Source: Bacillus sp. B1-b2
GTDB lineage: Bacteria; Bacillota; Bacilli; Bacillales; Cytobacillaceae
DNA: 64,000 bases
Assembly: GCF_009183415.1 (NCBI RefSeq)
Contig: NZ_WEHU01000012.1
Coordinates: forward strand, 94,997-158,996
Direction of reading: 5' to 3'
The translations under genes and the position numbers were made by a program. Under the pieces are notes generated by a model. It was not told where the DNA came from, searched no databases, and saw nothing but the letters and a program-made list of their open reading frames with translations. Positions 15,995-24,600 of the stretch are shown one piece after another (positions within the stretch are counted from its first letter, which is position 1; every line of letters starts with the position of its first letter).

Positions 15995-16858
15995 TTATAG
16001 CATTTCTATCGTAAAGTTTGTCTCTAATGCACTTTTTGGTGAGATGGTAGTTATATTTCTATTTGTATTTATCTCATCCATCAAGCCCATCCAAGGCTCG
16101 ATACATACATATTCTTCTTCCTTCTCTGTCCATACAGCTATATATTTATATTCTGGACTAAAGGTTAATTGAATAGAAGAATGATTTTCATTTTGGAATA
16201 TTACTACATTTTCTTTTAGTTCAGTGAAAACCTGTGCTTCATGGAGGGATACTTCAGTTGGAAAACCACTTTTATCCTTCCATTGTCTATCATGGTAATC
16301 GAAGCGTTTAGTAGAGGGAATAGTATAGTTAATTTTCTTATGATTTCCTTTGAAATATGGATGGAAACCAGCGGATATTGGCATTTCGTCTTCTGAATCG
16401 TTGATAAATTGTTGCTTAATCATAAGTGAAGAAGCATTAAGTGTGTATGTGAATAGAATGGTAAAAGCAAATGGAAAGGCATCCAAGGTTTCTTGTGTTG
16501 AAGTTAAACTTACATCAATCTCAGCATAATCCTCTGTTAGTTCAGTTCTTTCAACGACCCACTCCATATCTCGAGCAAATCCATGATTATTCATTGCATA
16601 AGTATGGTTGTTCCATCTATATTGCTTATTTGTTAAAGCTCCACAAATGGGGAAAAGAATAGGAATGCCACCCCGAATGCTTTTACTCATATCATAGAAA
16701 GAATCATTATCCATATACAAGAGAGATTCATTTTTTATTGTTAACTCCGTAATCATGCCTCCTCTAGTAAGGGAGAGAAGTAGTTTAGATTGTAGTGCAT
16801 TATTTTCTAACTTGACCATTTTCATTCCACGGTCTGTATAGGTATTCATTGTAAACAT
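15995..16858 (-). CDS. Aldose 1-epimerase family protein (LacX/YeaD-like mutarotase)
   Basis: 287 residues; ATG 16858 is preceded by TGAGGTGC. Galactose-mutarotase-like fold motifs: RGGIPILFPICGAL (substrate-binding Arg/Gly), NNHGFARDMEW with the catalytic His, PISAGFHPYFKG with the second His, and YVCIEPWMG with the catalytic Glu. The family interconverts alpha and beta anomers of hexoses or hexose-6-phosphates in the cytoplasm. It appears monocistronic. Its terminator seems to have been split by a repeat element 30 bp downstream. Confidence 0.82.
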   Translation of the reverse strand: MFTMNTYTDRGMKMVKLENNALQSKLLLSLTRGGMITELTIKNESLLYMDNDSFYDMSKSIRGGIPILFPICGALTNKQYRWNNHTYAMNNHGFARDMEWVVERTELTEDYAEIDVSLTSTQETLDAFPFAFTILFTYTLNASSLMIKQQFINDSEDEMPISAGFHPYFKGNHKKINYTIPSTKRFDYHDRQWKDKSGFPTEVSLHEAQVFTELKENVVIFQNENHSSIQLTFSPEYKYIAVWTEKEEEYVCIEPWMGLMDEINTNRNITTISPKSALETNFTIEML

Positions 16859-16984
16859 ATTAGCACCTCAGGACATAAATTTTTTTGATCTAATAAGAGT
16901 CTATCTTACACAATTTAGCAAAACAAGACAATGAACAAACCTTCATTTAATAGGGATATTTCCAAAGTAGAATCATAGAATTAT

Positions 16985-17085
16985 TTATAGAATGTCTCAC
17001 GGATAGAGAGAGTCCATCTATTAGGATGATAAGACGAGTGCCTGTTGGTAAAAGACTTCATGAAGAGCCGGGAGATAGTCTATAA
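16985..17085 (+). ncRNA. Possible structured RNA leader or element of unknown class
   Basis: About 100 nt closed by a long interrupted stem: TTATAGAATGTCTCACGG (16985-17002) pairs with CCGGGAGATAGTCTATAA (17068-17085). It lies 38 nt before a small membrane protein gene in the same orientation. It fits no riboswitch class I know. Secondary structure was judged by eye only. Confidence 0.3.
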
Positions 17086-17123
17086 ATAAGGGGAAGAACT
17101 ATTCTTCCGAAGGAGTGGACTCC

Positions 17124-17414
17124 ATGAAAGAAAATAGATTGGCTAATCTTTTTTGGGAAGGGATAACTTTGGAACATGTAAATCATAAAGGGATAGTATA
17201 TCCATATATCATGTTCATGTTAGTTGCTTTTGTATTTGAAATGTTTTTAACTATTTTAATAGGCATTTCTATTTACTATTATATTCAATTCTCCTATTAT
17301 CCTAACACTTCTTTTTATCTCCTATCTACTTTGTTATTGCTCCTCTTAATAACTACTGGTATTACACTAAAGAGTCTCTATCATAAGTGTAAACAGACTG
17401 AAATGCTAAATTAA
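17124..17414 (+). CDS. Small membrane protein of unknown function (96 aa)
   Basis: 96 residues from ATG 17124, with AAGGAG 8 nt upstream; an in-frame GTG at 17115 overlaps that site and is unlikely. An amphipathic N-terminus (MKENRLANLFWEGITLEHVN) precedes two membrane segments (about 28-51 and 60-83) and a basic tail. Family not recognised. It may be controlled by the structured leader upstream. Confidence 0.55.
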   Translation: MKENRLANLFWEGITLEHVNHKGIVYPYIMFMLVAFVFEMFLTILIGISIYYYIQFSYYPNTSFYLLSTLLLLLLITTGITLKSLYHKCKQTEMLN

Positions 17415-17886
17415 CTTGGTTATTGTGCATTCAGAAAACTGTTTCTATTATCTTAATAACTCCAACTAATTAAAAAAGCGGTTCATTAAAGAGGTATCAG
17501 AACCATGAAAGCAAAAAAAATGAAGAGGAACGGTTCTTAGAAGGCTCCTCACAATGACTTTGTAAGATTGAAACAGCCGCAATCTAGAAATAGGGTATTT
17601 ATAAATTTATAAAAACAGTCATAGCAGCACATAGTTACTTTGACATTTACATATTTGCTTTCTTTCTCATTTAAATCCCTATAAATATAGGCTATATCAT
17701 GAAAAATATTGTTAGATTTTTTCAAATGATGGTAAAATAGTACTATATTTTATCTTGTATTACAGTTTTTATAAGATTGTTGCTTAATGCTCTAAATCAT
17801 ATAAGCCTGATGAAATAAATAATGTTTCTTAAAAGCTGTTAATATGACGAGCGCAATCGAATAAGCAGTAATAGTGAGGAGAAGAC
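17415..17886. other. Intergenic region upstream of GGDEF-EAL gene
   Basis: 472 bp, AT-rich, with short imperfect inverted repeats (GCGGTTC...GAACC, 17477-17504). It presumably carries the promoter of the GGDEF-EAL gene. No gene or known riboswitch, including c-di-GMP types, was recognised. Confidence 0.35.
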
Positions 17887-20139
17887 ATGTGGAGTGTTAA
17901 AAGAATAGTAGGATTCACATTTGTTAGCACTCTATTTATTTTCATGGGGTGGAATATTCTCTTTTATGATAACAAATGGTTAATAGCTTTAGGATTAAAT
18001 ATCATGCAAATAGGAGCAGGATTATTTAGTCTCTACTGGATATGGTCCTTAGTGAAGAATAAAAGCGTGAAAAAACTCTTTTGGAGGTTTATTCTGATTG
18101 GAGTCCAATTTTATTTATTGTCCAATTTTATTTGGTTATATGGACAACTAAAGTTTGGGATGATTAATCAGACCATTATTTCTTATAGTTTATGGTTTAT
18201 AGCCTATTTATTTTTCATAACAGCCTTACTTGTTAAGATACAGGCAGTGAGTAAGAAAGTTTCTATTGGCTTTCAATTTTTTTACATGATCATATATGCA
18301 ATCACTATCTTTTCTATTAGCATTGATTACTTAATTCAGCCTCTATTACAATCAACTACTGGCTCCTTTTTTAAACGACTGGTAACATTAGGATATCCAA
18401 TCACAAATATCATTATTTTATTTGTTTTATCGGTATTATATTATGTTACAAAATACAGTTCTGAGAAAAAGTTAATGCTGACAATTAGCTGTGGTTTTCT
18501 ATTTCAGGTTATTGCTGATACATACTTAGTCTATTCCTCTATTCATAATACCTTCCAATACGGTACTATTTTAGATGTTTTTTGGATATTTTCTTTATTA
18601 TTTATTGGCTATGCAGCTGTTTATGATCGGAAGAGGGAGAGCGCTCACCAAGAGAACATGGTATATGATAGAGCAAAAGAGGAAATCTCTATTTTTCCTT
18701 ACTTAAGTATCATAATGCTTCTTTTTTTAGTTTTTACTAGTAGATGGGAATTTAATGCAATAAGCTTAGGATTATCCGTTTTGCTTCTTTTTATTATTAT
18801 ATACCAGTCCTTTGTGCTAAATAAAAATGAAAAATTAAGAAAAGAGTATACATATATAGCTAATCATGATTCACTTACTGGTTTGAAAAATAGAATTAGT
18901 TTTCTAGAAATCTTAAATCACTTGATAAGATGTAAAAAGGACACTAATACTGGCATTCTATTAATTAATCTAGATCGGTTTAAAACAGTAAATGATTCAT
19001 TAGGACATGACAAAGGAGATCAAATCTTAGTTCAGGCTGCGAAAAGGCTAGAATCTTTCATTAGTAATGGGGAATACCTCTTTCGAATTGGTGGAGATGA
19101 ATTTGTAATCATACTATCCAATACAACGGAAGAATATTGTGTAGAACAATCGAAAAGGATAGTAAGGCAGTTTGGTGACCCATTTTTCCTTTCTGATTGT
19201 GAAATAATGGTAACAACGAGTATTGGTAGTAGTATTTATCCTGAGAATGGAAAATCAGCAGAAGAATTACTTAGAAACGCAGATATTGCTATGAACTATG
19301 TAAAAGAAACAGGAAAAAATCATTTCCAGCATTTTCATTCAGAACGGATGGCAAACGTTAAGCGGAAGCTACTATTAGAACAAGGGCTAAGTAAAGCGGT
19401 AAAAGAAAATCAATTCTTCCTCTTATATCAACCAAAAGTAGATTTAAGAAATAGAAAAATCATTAGTGTTGAAGCATTACTTCGCTGGCAACATCCAAAA
19501 TTAGGACTTGTCTCCCCAGTGGAATTTATCCCTATAGCAGAAGAAACAGGGCAGATTATTGCAATTGGTAATTGGGTATTAAAGAAAGCGTGTGAACAGA
19601 TTAAGATTTGGAGAAAGAATGGTTTTATGGATTTAACCATCTCAGTAAATGTCTCTGTTATACAGCTACAACAAGATGATTTTATAGCAAATGTGCAAAA
19701 AACATTAGAGAATGTCTCTTTACCTACTAGCATTATTGAATTAGAAATAACAGAGAGTATTATGCAGGATATACAGGAATCTACGAAAATATTAAGTCAG
19801 TTAAGAAGTTTAGGAATATCAATATCCATTGATGATTTTGGAACGGGCTATTCTTCTTTATATATTTTGCAAAAACTACCAATCAATTCTATTAAGATAG
19901 ATAAAGCTTTTATGGAAAATCTTAATGATGATAATCAACGTACCATATTAAAAACAATGATAGAGATGGGCAATAATCTTGGCTTGAATGTTATTGTAGA
20001 AGGAATTGAAGAGGAAAATCAGATTAATTTATTGTTAGATTATCATTGTTACTTAGGTCAAGGCTATTTCTTTTCTGAACCTGTTAATGCGATAGAATTA
20101 GAAGACATGCTACGACAGAATGCAATTGGTTATATATGA
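17887..20139 (+). CDS. Membrane GGDEF-EAL protein (cyclic-di-GMP synthase/phosphodiesterase)
   Basis: 750 residues; GAGGAG precedes the ATG by 6 nt. The N-terminal third (about 1-315) has roughly eight to ten hydrophobic helices and no recognised sensory family. The GGDEF domain (about 330-490) has an intact GGDEF motif (about 402-406) and DSLTGLKNR, but no RxxD inhibitory site before it. The EAL domain (about 505-745) keeps EALLRWQHP, IDDFGTGYSSL, the catalytic Glu of VEGIE and QGYFFSEPV. Both activities may therefore be functional. Such proteins tune biofilm, motility or polysaccharide production from the membrane. Confidence 0.87.
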   Translation: MWSVKRIVGFTFVSTLFIFMGWNILFYDNKWLIALGLNIMQIGAGLFSLYWIWSLVKNKSVKKLFWRFILIGVQFYLLSNFIWLYGQLKFGMINQTIISYSLWFIAYLFFITALLVKIQAVSKKVSIGFQFFYMIIYAITIFSISIDYLIQPLLQSTTGSFFKRLVTLGYPITNIIILFVLSVLYYVTKYSSEKKLMLTISCGFLFQVIADTYLVYSSIHNTFQYGTILDVFWIFSLLFIGYAAVYDRKRESAHQENMVYDRAKEEISIFPYLSIIMLLFLVFTSRWEFNAISLGLSVLLLFIIIYQSFVLNKNEKLRKEYTYIANHDSLTGLKNRISFLEILNHLIRCKKDTNTGILLINLDRFKTVNDSLGHDKGDQILVQAAKRLESFISNGEYLFRIGGDEFVIILSNTTEEYCVEQSKRIVRQFGDPFFLSDCEIMVTTSIGSSIYPENGKSAEELLRNADIAMNYVKETGKNHFQHFHSERMANVKRKLLLEQGLSKAVKENQFFLLYQPKVDLRNRKIISVEALLRWQHPKLGLVSPVEFIPIAEETGQIIAIGNWVLKKACEQIKIWRKNGFMDLTISVNVSVIQLQQDDFIANVQKTLENVSLPTSIIELEITESIMQDIQESTKILSQLRSLGISISIDDFGTGYSSLYILQKLPINSIKIDKAFMENLNDDNQRTILKTMIEMGNNLGLNVIVEGIEEENQINLLLDYHCYLGQGYFFSEPVNAIELEDMLRQNAIGYI

Positions 20140-20145
20140 GAAGAG

Positions 20146-20187
20146 AAAGGGACAAATTCTAGAAATGATAGGAGAATTTGTCCCTTT
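20146..20187. terminator. Bidirectional terminator between GGDEF-EAL gene and convergent membrane protein gene
   Basis: A perfect 15-bp stem AAAGGGACAAATTCT / AGAATTTGTCCCTTT with a 12-nt loop. Confidence 0.85.
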
Positions 20188-20193
20188 ATTTGC

Positions 20194-20667
20194 TTATTTA
20201 CTCTGATATCTTTTACTCCTAGAAATAGGAAGATCTGTATTATCAGATGAAGAATCATCCACTGTTATTTCTTTGGAATGTCTATTAAAAAGCTTTTTCA
20301 TCCCGTAAAATAGAAGTCTGATGAAAAGGTACGCTGCAAAGAAGAGCAAAAATCCATAAATTCCTACTACTGCATCGGCAAACTCGACATTTCCACTATT
20401 AGTTATTCCTTGTTGTATTTCAATGGCAAATACTAAAACTAAAATCATGGTAAAGGTATAGATAAAAGAAATGCTCGTGATACTCCATTTTGCTAGTCGT
20501 TTGAAGAGAAGCTGTACGAAAAAAAACGAAATGATGCCAATAAGTCCAATAATCCATAAGTGTAACTCTTTATCTGTTGCTTGAAATCCAAGACTTCTTG
20601 CTAATTCCTGTAGAACTTCATGAAAGATATTAACAATATCAGAAACGAGCTTAAAGAATTCAACCAT
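20194..20667 (-). CDS. Membrane protein of unknown function (157 aa)
   Basis: 157 residues; GAGGAGG lies upstream of the ATG. An amphipathic N-terminal helix (MVEFFKLVSDIVNIFHEVLQ) is followed by three or four membrane helices (about 38-58, 65-84, 100-122) and a polar Ser/Asp-rich C-terminal tail. Family not recognised. It is convergent with the GGDEF-EAL gene and shares its terminator. Confidence 0.65.
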   Translation of the reverse strand: MVEFFKLVSDIVNIFHEVLQELARSLGFQATDKELHLWIIGLIGIISFFFVQLLFKRLAKWSITSISFIYTFTMILVLVFAIEIQQGITNSGNVEFADAVVGIYGFLLFFAAYLFIRLLFYGMKKLFNRHSKEITVDDSSSDNTDLPISRSKRYQSK

Positions 20668-20787
20668 ATATTATCCTCCTCGTATCTTTTAATATCTATT
20701 TTACCAGAAATCGCCTAAGTAGGAGAAGATTTATTAAGAATGAAGTAGGACAGATTGGAGATAAGGGTAATGTTTCCTATTTTAAAA

Positions 20788-21345
20788 TTATTTAACGGTA
20801 AAGTTGAATGATTTTTTTATTGTTTTTTCTTTCGATAAGAAGGTGAAAATGACTTTATAAGTACCTGTAGAGAGTTTTTTTGTTGAAACCTTGTAGTTAA
20901 CACTTCCACCAGGTTTTAAAAAGTATGTAGAAGGTATTTTTTTCATAATGGAGTTATCCTGTTCTTCCACTATTTCCCCATCTTCTTTATAAATCTTATA
21001 GAGGTACTGTTGAGTTGTCTCAAAGTGAAAAGTGAAAGAGTGCTCAGAAGTATTTTTTATTTGAAAATATAAGTGATTATCTGTACTAATTTGTTCATGA
21101 GTTATAGAAGTTTCTAGATTGCTTAATACATCAGTAGAGCCTTTATTACTATTCAGATCCTCTTTAGGTGGCACTGTTATTTCTAGACTCGGTTCATCAT
21201 TACTTATAGAGGTCTCAAGCGGAGTATCTTCTTCTTTTTCGACACCACTTTCAGAATGTGAATTTGCTAATTTCGTACCTTCTTCATAAGAGCAACCAGT
21301 TAACGAGAGAAAAATAGCAAAATAAACTCCTTTTTTTAAAATCAT
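20788..21345 (-). CDS. Lipoprotein with BsuPI-like (proteinase-inhibitor) domain
   Basis: 185 residues; AAAGGAGG precedes the ATG. A lipoprotein signal with lipobox LTGC (Cys about 18) is followed by an acidic Ser/Thr-rich linker (20-80). A beta-sandwich domain (about 85-185) resembles the BsuPI intracellular proteinase inhibitor family: IKNTSEHSFTFHFETTQQY, KEDGEIVEE, FLKPGGSVNYKV and GTYKVIFTF. Many BsuPI-domain proteins are surface lipoproteins without proven inhibitor activity. Its divergent neighbour is a large secreted metalloprotease, so a role in protecting the cell from that enzyme is a reasonable inference, not shown. Confidence 0.7.
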   Translation of the reverse strand: MILKKGVYFAIFLSLTGCSYEEGTKLANSHSESGVEKEEDTPLETSISNDEPSLEITVPPKEDLNSNKGSTDVLSNLETSITHEQISTDNHLYFQIKNTSEHSFTFHFETTQQYLYKIYKEDGEIVEEQDNSIMKKIPSTYFLKPGGSVNYKVSTKKLSTGTYKVIFTFLSKEKTIKKSFNFTVK

Positions 21346-21697
21346 TCAAAATCCTCCTTTTCATTTACCTCCTATTATTCCCCCTTTTGTTACAAATTTA
21401 AAATTAAAATTTAAAGGCGAAATATGTTGAAAAATGTAAATAGAATGATGCGATAGTAATATCTATGATTAGTCTAATACCAATAATTATTTCGATATAA
21501 AAATAGTATGTGAGTAAATAGTATGAATTATTACTATTTTCTGAAATAAATATTCAAATTTTTATTGCTTTTTGCTATATTAATATTCAGACATCTCTGA
21601 AAATTACATTATATTACTATTTTACTAGAAAATAAAGTGACAGGAAGAAGGAGGGAGAAAGATACCTGTCATAAATAAAAATGGGGAGACTTGAAAT
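21346..21697. promoter_or_regulatory. Divergent promoter region with leader hairpin of metalloprotease gene
   Basis: 352 bp of very AT-rich DNA between divergent genes. A leader inverted repeat TGACAGG (21638-21644) / CCTGTCA (21665-21671) encloses a purine-rich loop with AAGGAGGG, 27 nt before the protease ATG. The ribosome binding site actually used is probably ATGGGGAG at 21679-21686. Confidence 0.45.
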
Positions 21698-24600
21698 ATG
21701 TTAAATTGGAAAAAAATAATGGGAACTTCGGTTTTATCAGCTAGTTTAGTAGTAAGTTCATTTGCTCCATTTGCTAGCAAAATAGACAAGGTGGAAGCAA
21801 AATCTAACACTGTAGTACATACACATGATGATTCAACACTACCTTTTATGACTAATCATGCAAGTGGTCCATTTGATATTGGAATGGTAAACAAAGAAAA
21901 ACTATTATCTTCCTTAATAGAGCAGGGCATTATTGACTCTAGTGCTTCTAAAGAAGAGCAAGAGAATCAATTGAATGCTTATCTAAAAGTACGTGCTGAT
22001 AAGGCCAAAACGATGGAAGAAGATCCAAAGGAAGTTCGATCAGAAATCCAAAAACAAGCTGGACTTGAAGCAGTTGCTGCTGGTGTCCCGAAAGAATCGA
22101 AACAGGGAAAAGTAGCAGCAAATGCTAAGGCCCCTTCATCTATTGAAGAAGAAGGGTGGAATGGGGAAGTAATTACAGATGAAGTACTAGTTTTACTGAT
22201 TGATTTCCCAGATAACCCTAATAGTAGTATCACAGCAGAAGATAATCCAGTCCTTTTATATGATGATTATACAAAAGAGCATTATGAAGATATGGTCTTC
22301 GGTGACTCCACTTACAAAGGTGGGAATGGAGAAGACTTTATTACCATGAAAGCCTTCTATGAGGAGCAATCTGGTGGTAGTTATACTATTGATGGTGCTG
22401 TTTCTGACTGGTATAGAGCGAAGCATCCTGCTGCTTATTATGGTGCAAACTATCCAACTGCGGATGGAAGCGATATCAGACCGAGAGATCTAGTAAAAGA
22501 AGCTTTGGAAGATGCTGCAAACGATCCAAACATTGATTTATCTCAATTTGATAAAGAAGATCTATATGATCTAGATGGTGATGGCGATTATCGTGAGCCA
22601 GACGGTATTATTGATCACTTAATGATTGTACATGCTGGTACAGGAGAGGAAGCTGGAGGTGGTAGAGTTGGTGCTGATGCCATCTGGTCACATAGCTGGA
22701 GTTTAGCAAGTCCTTCGGTTATACCTGGGACAGAAGGAGATGCAGAAGTTCCTTATTGGGGCGGGGGTTTAGCTGCATACGATTACACTATTCAACCAGA
22801 GGATGGTGCAACAGGTGTATTTGCTCATGAATTTGGACATGATTTAGGCCTTCCAGATGAATACGATACAAACTATACAGCAGATGGAGTAGGAGCACCA
22901 ACCGATTACTGGAGTATTATGTCATCAGGTAGTTGGGCTGGTATGATTAATGGAACAGAACCAACTGGTTTTAGTCCTCATAACAAAGAGTTTCTTCAAG
23001 ATAAATGGCCAAATTCTAACTGGTTTAAAGATGTTGAATATAGTTTAGAAGATATAAAAAATGGTACTAAAACACTGAATCTAGACCAAGCAAGTGTAAA
23101 AGGTACAAATGCTGATGGAATTAAAGTTACTTTGCCTAATAAAGTAACGAAAATCAATACACCTCCAAGCGGTCAATATGAGTATTTTAGTGGAAGTGGC
23201 AATGATTTAAATAATGATTTAATCACTACTGTTGACTTATCAGAAGCAGAAAGTGCAGAGTTTTCTTTTAAAGCGAATTATGATATAGAGAGCGATTGGG
23301 ACTATGCATCTGTTCAAGTAAATGATGGGACAGGCTGGGTAACCATTCCTGGAGTTAATGATAGTGGGCAAGTAATTACAACCACTTATAATCCAAATGA
23401 ACAAAATCCTGGATTTGGGATAACTGGTAATTCAAATGGGTGGATTCAAGCTAACTTTAGTCTCTCCGATTATGTTGGGAAAGAAATTCAATTGAAGATT
23501 AATTATTGGACAGATGTTGCAGCTGTATTACCTGGATTATACGTTGATGATCTTGCAATTGAAGTAGATGGAGAAGCCGTAGTATTCGATGATGCCGAAT
23601 CTGATACATCTGCTTTTAACACAGAAGGATTTACGAAGTCTGATGGTACAATTACATCTGAGCACTATTATTTAATTGAATGGAGAAACTGGGATGCAGC
23701 AGATACAGCACTTGGGCGTATTGCTAGAGGCGATTCTGTCATGACTTTAGATCCTGGTATGGTTGTTTGGTATGTAGACAATAAATATTCGGATAACTGG
23801 GTAGGAGATCATCCAGGTGATGGATTCCTAGGAGTAGTAGATGCACATCAAGCTTCTGCTAAAAGATCAGATACTGGAAATACAGTATTTAGTACTAGAT
23901 ATCAAATTCAAGATGCTGCTTTCTCTTTAAATTCAACAGATTCAATGAATTTAGGGATGGGATTATACAATATTACATTAGATTCTCAACCAGCTGTTCC
24001 AACATTTAATGATTATAAGGATTATTCTAATCCAGATTTAATCTATGCTGGGCGCAATGTACCTAAATATGGTCTGAGCTTTAGTGTTGTTGGTCAATCG
24101 GAAGATAATACGGTTGCACAGATTCAGTTATCCTATGATGACCACGAACCAAAGGTAGAAGTGAATGGATTGCAAGATATCTATTCTAGCAATGAAGGAT
24201 TTAATACACTTGATTTATCTGTTACAAGTGATGATGAAGCATTAGATAGAGAAATTACAGTAACAGCTAATGTATTAAATGATAAAAATGAGACAGTTGT
24301 CTCCTCTGAAGAGAAGTATACTTCTGATTTAGAAGAAAAAGAGTTAGGGTTTAAACTTATGCTTCCAGAGGATCTGCCTTCTGGAGACTATACGTTAGAG
24401 GTTACAGTTGCAACTCCTGAAGAAGTAAGAGCTACAAGTACCAAGACGTTTAAGGTGGACAATGAGGCACCTACTCCTGACCTAGGAGAAAATAATGGCT
24501 CTGAAGAAGTGACAAATAACGTTTCAGTAACAGTTTCGGTTCCAGATGCAAAAGAGGATAGTTTAGAATATCTATGGTCTACATCAAATGATCTTGCTGA

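Noticed and set aside
16985..17085. c-di-GMP riboswitch for the GGDEF-EAL gene
   Set aside because: Conserved GEMM core motifs are absent and the element is about 800 bp from that gene.
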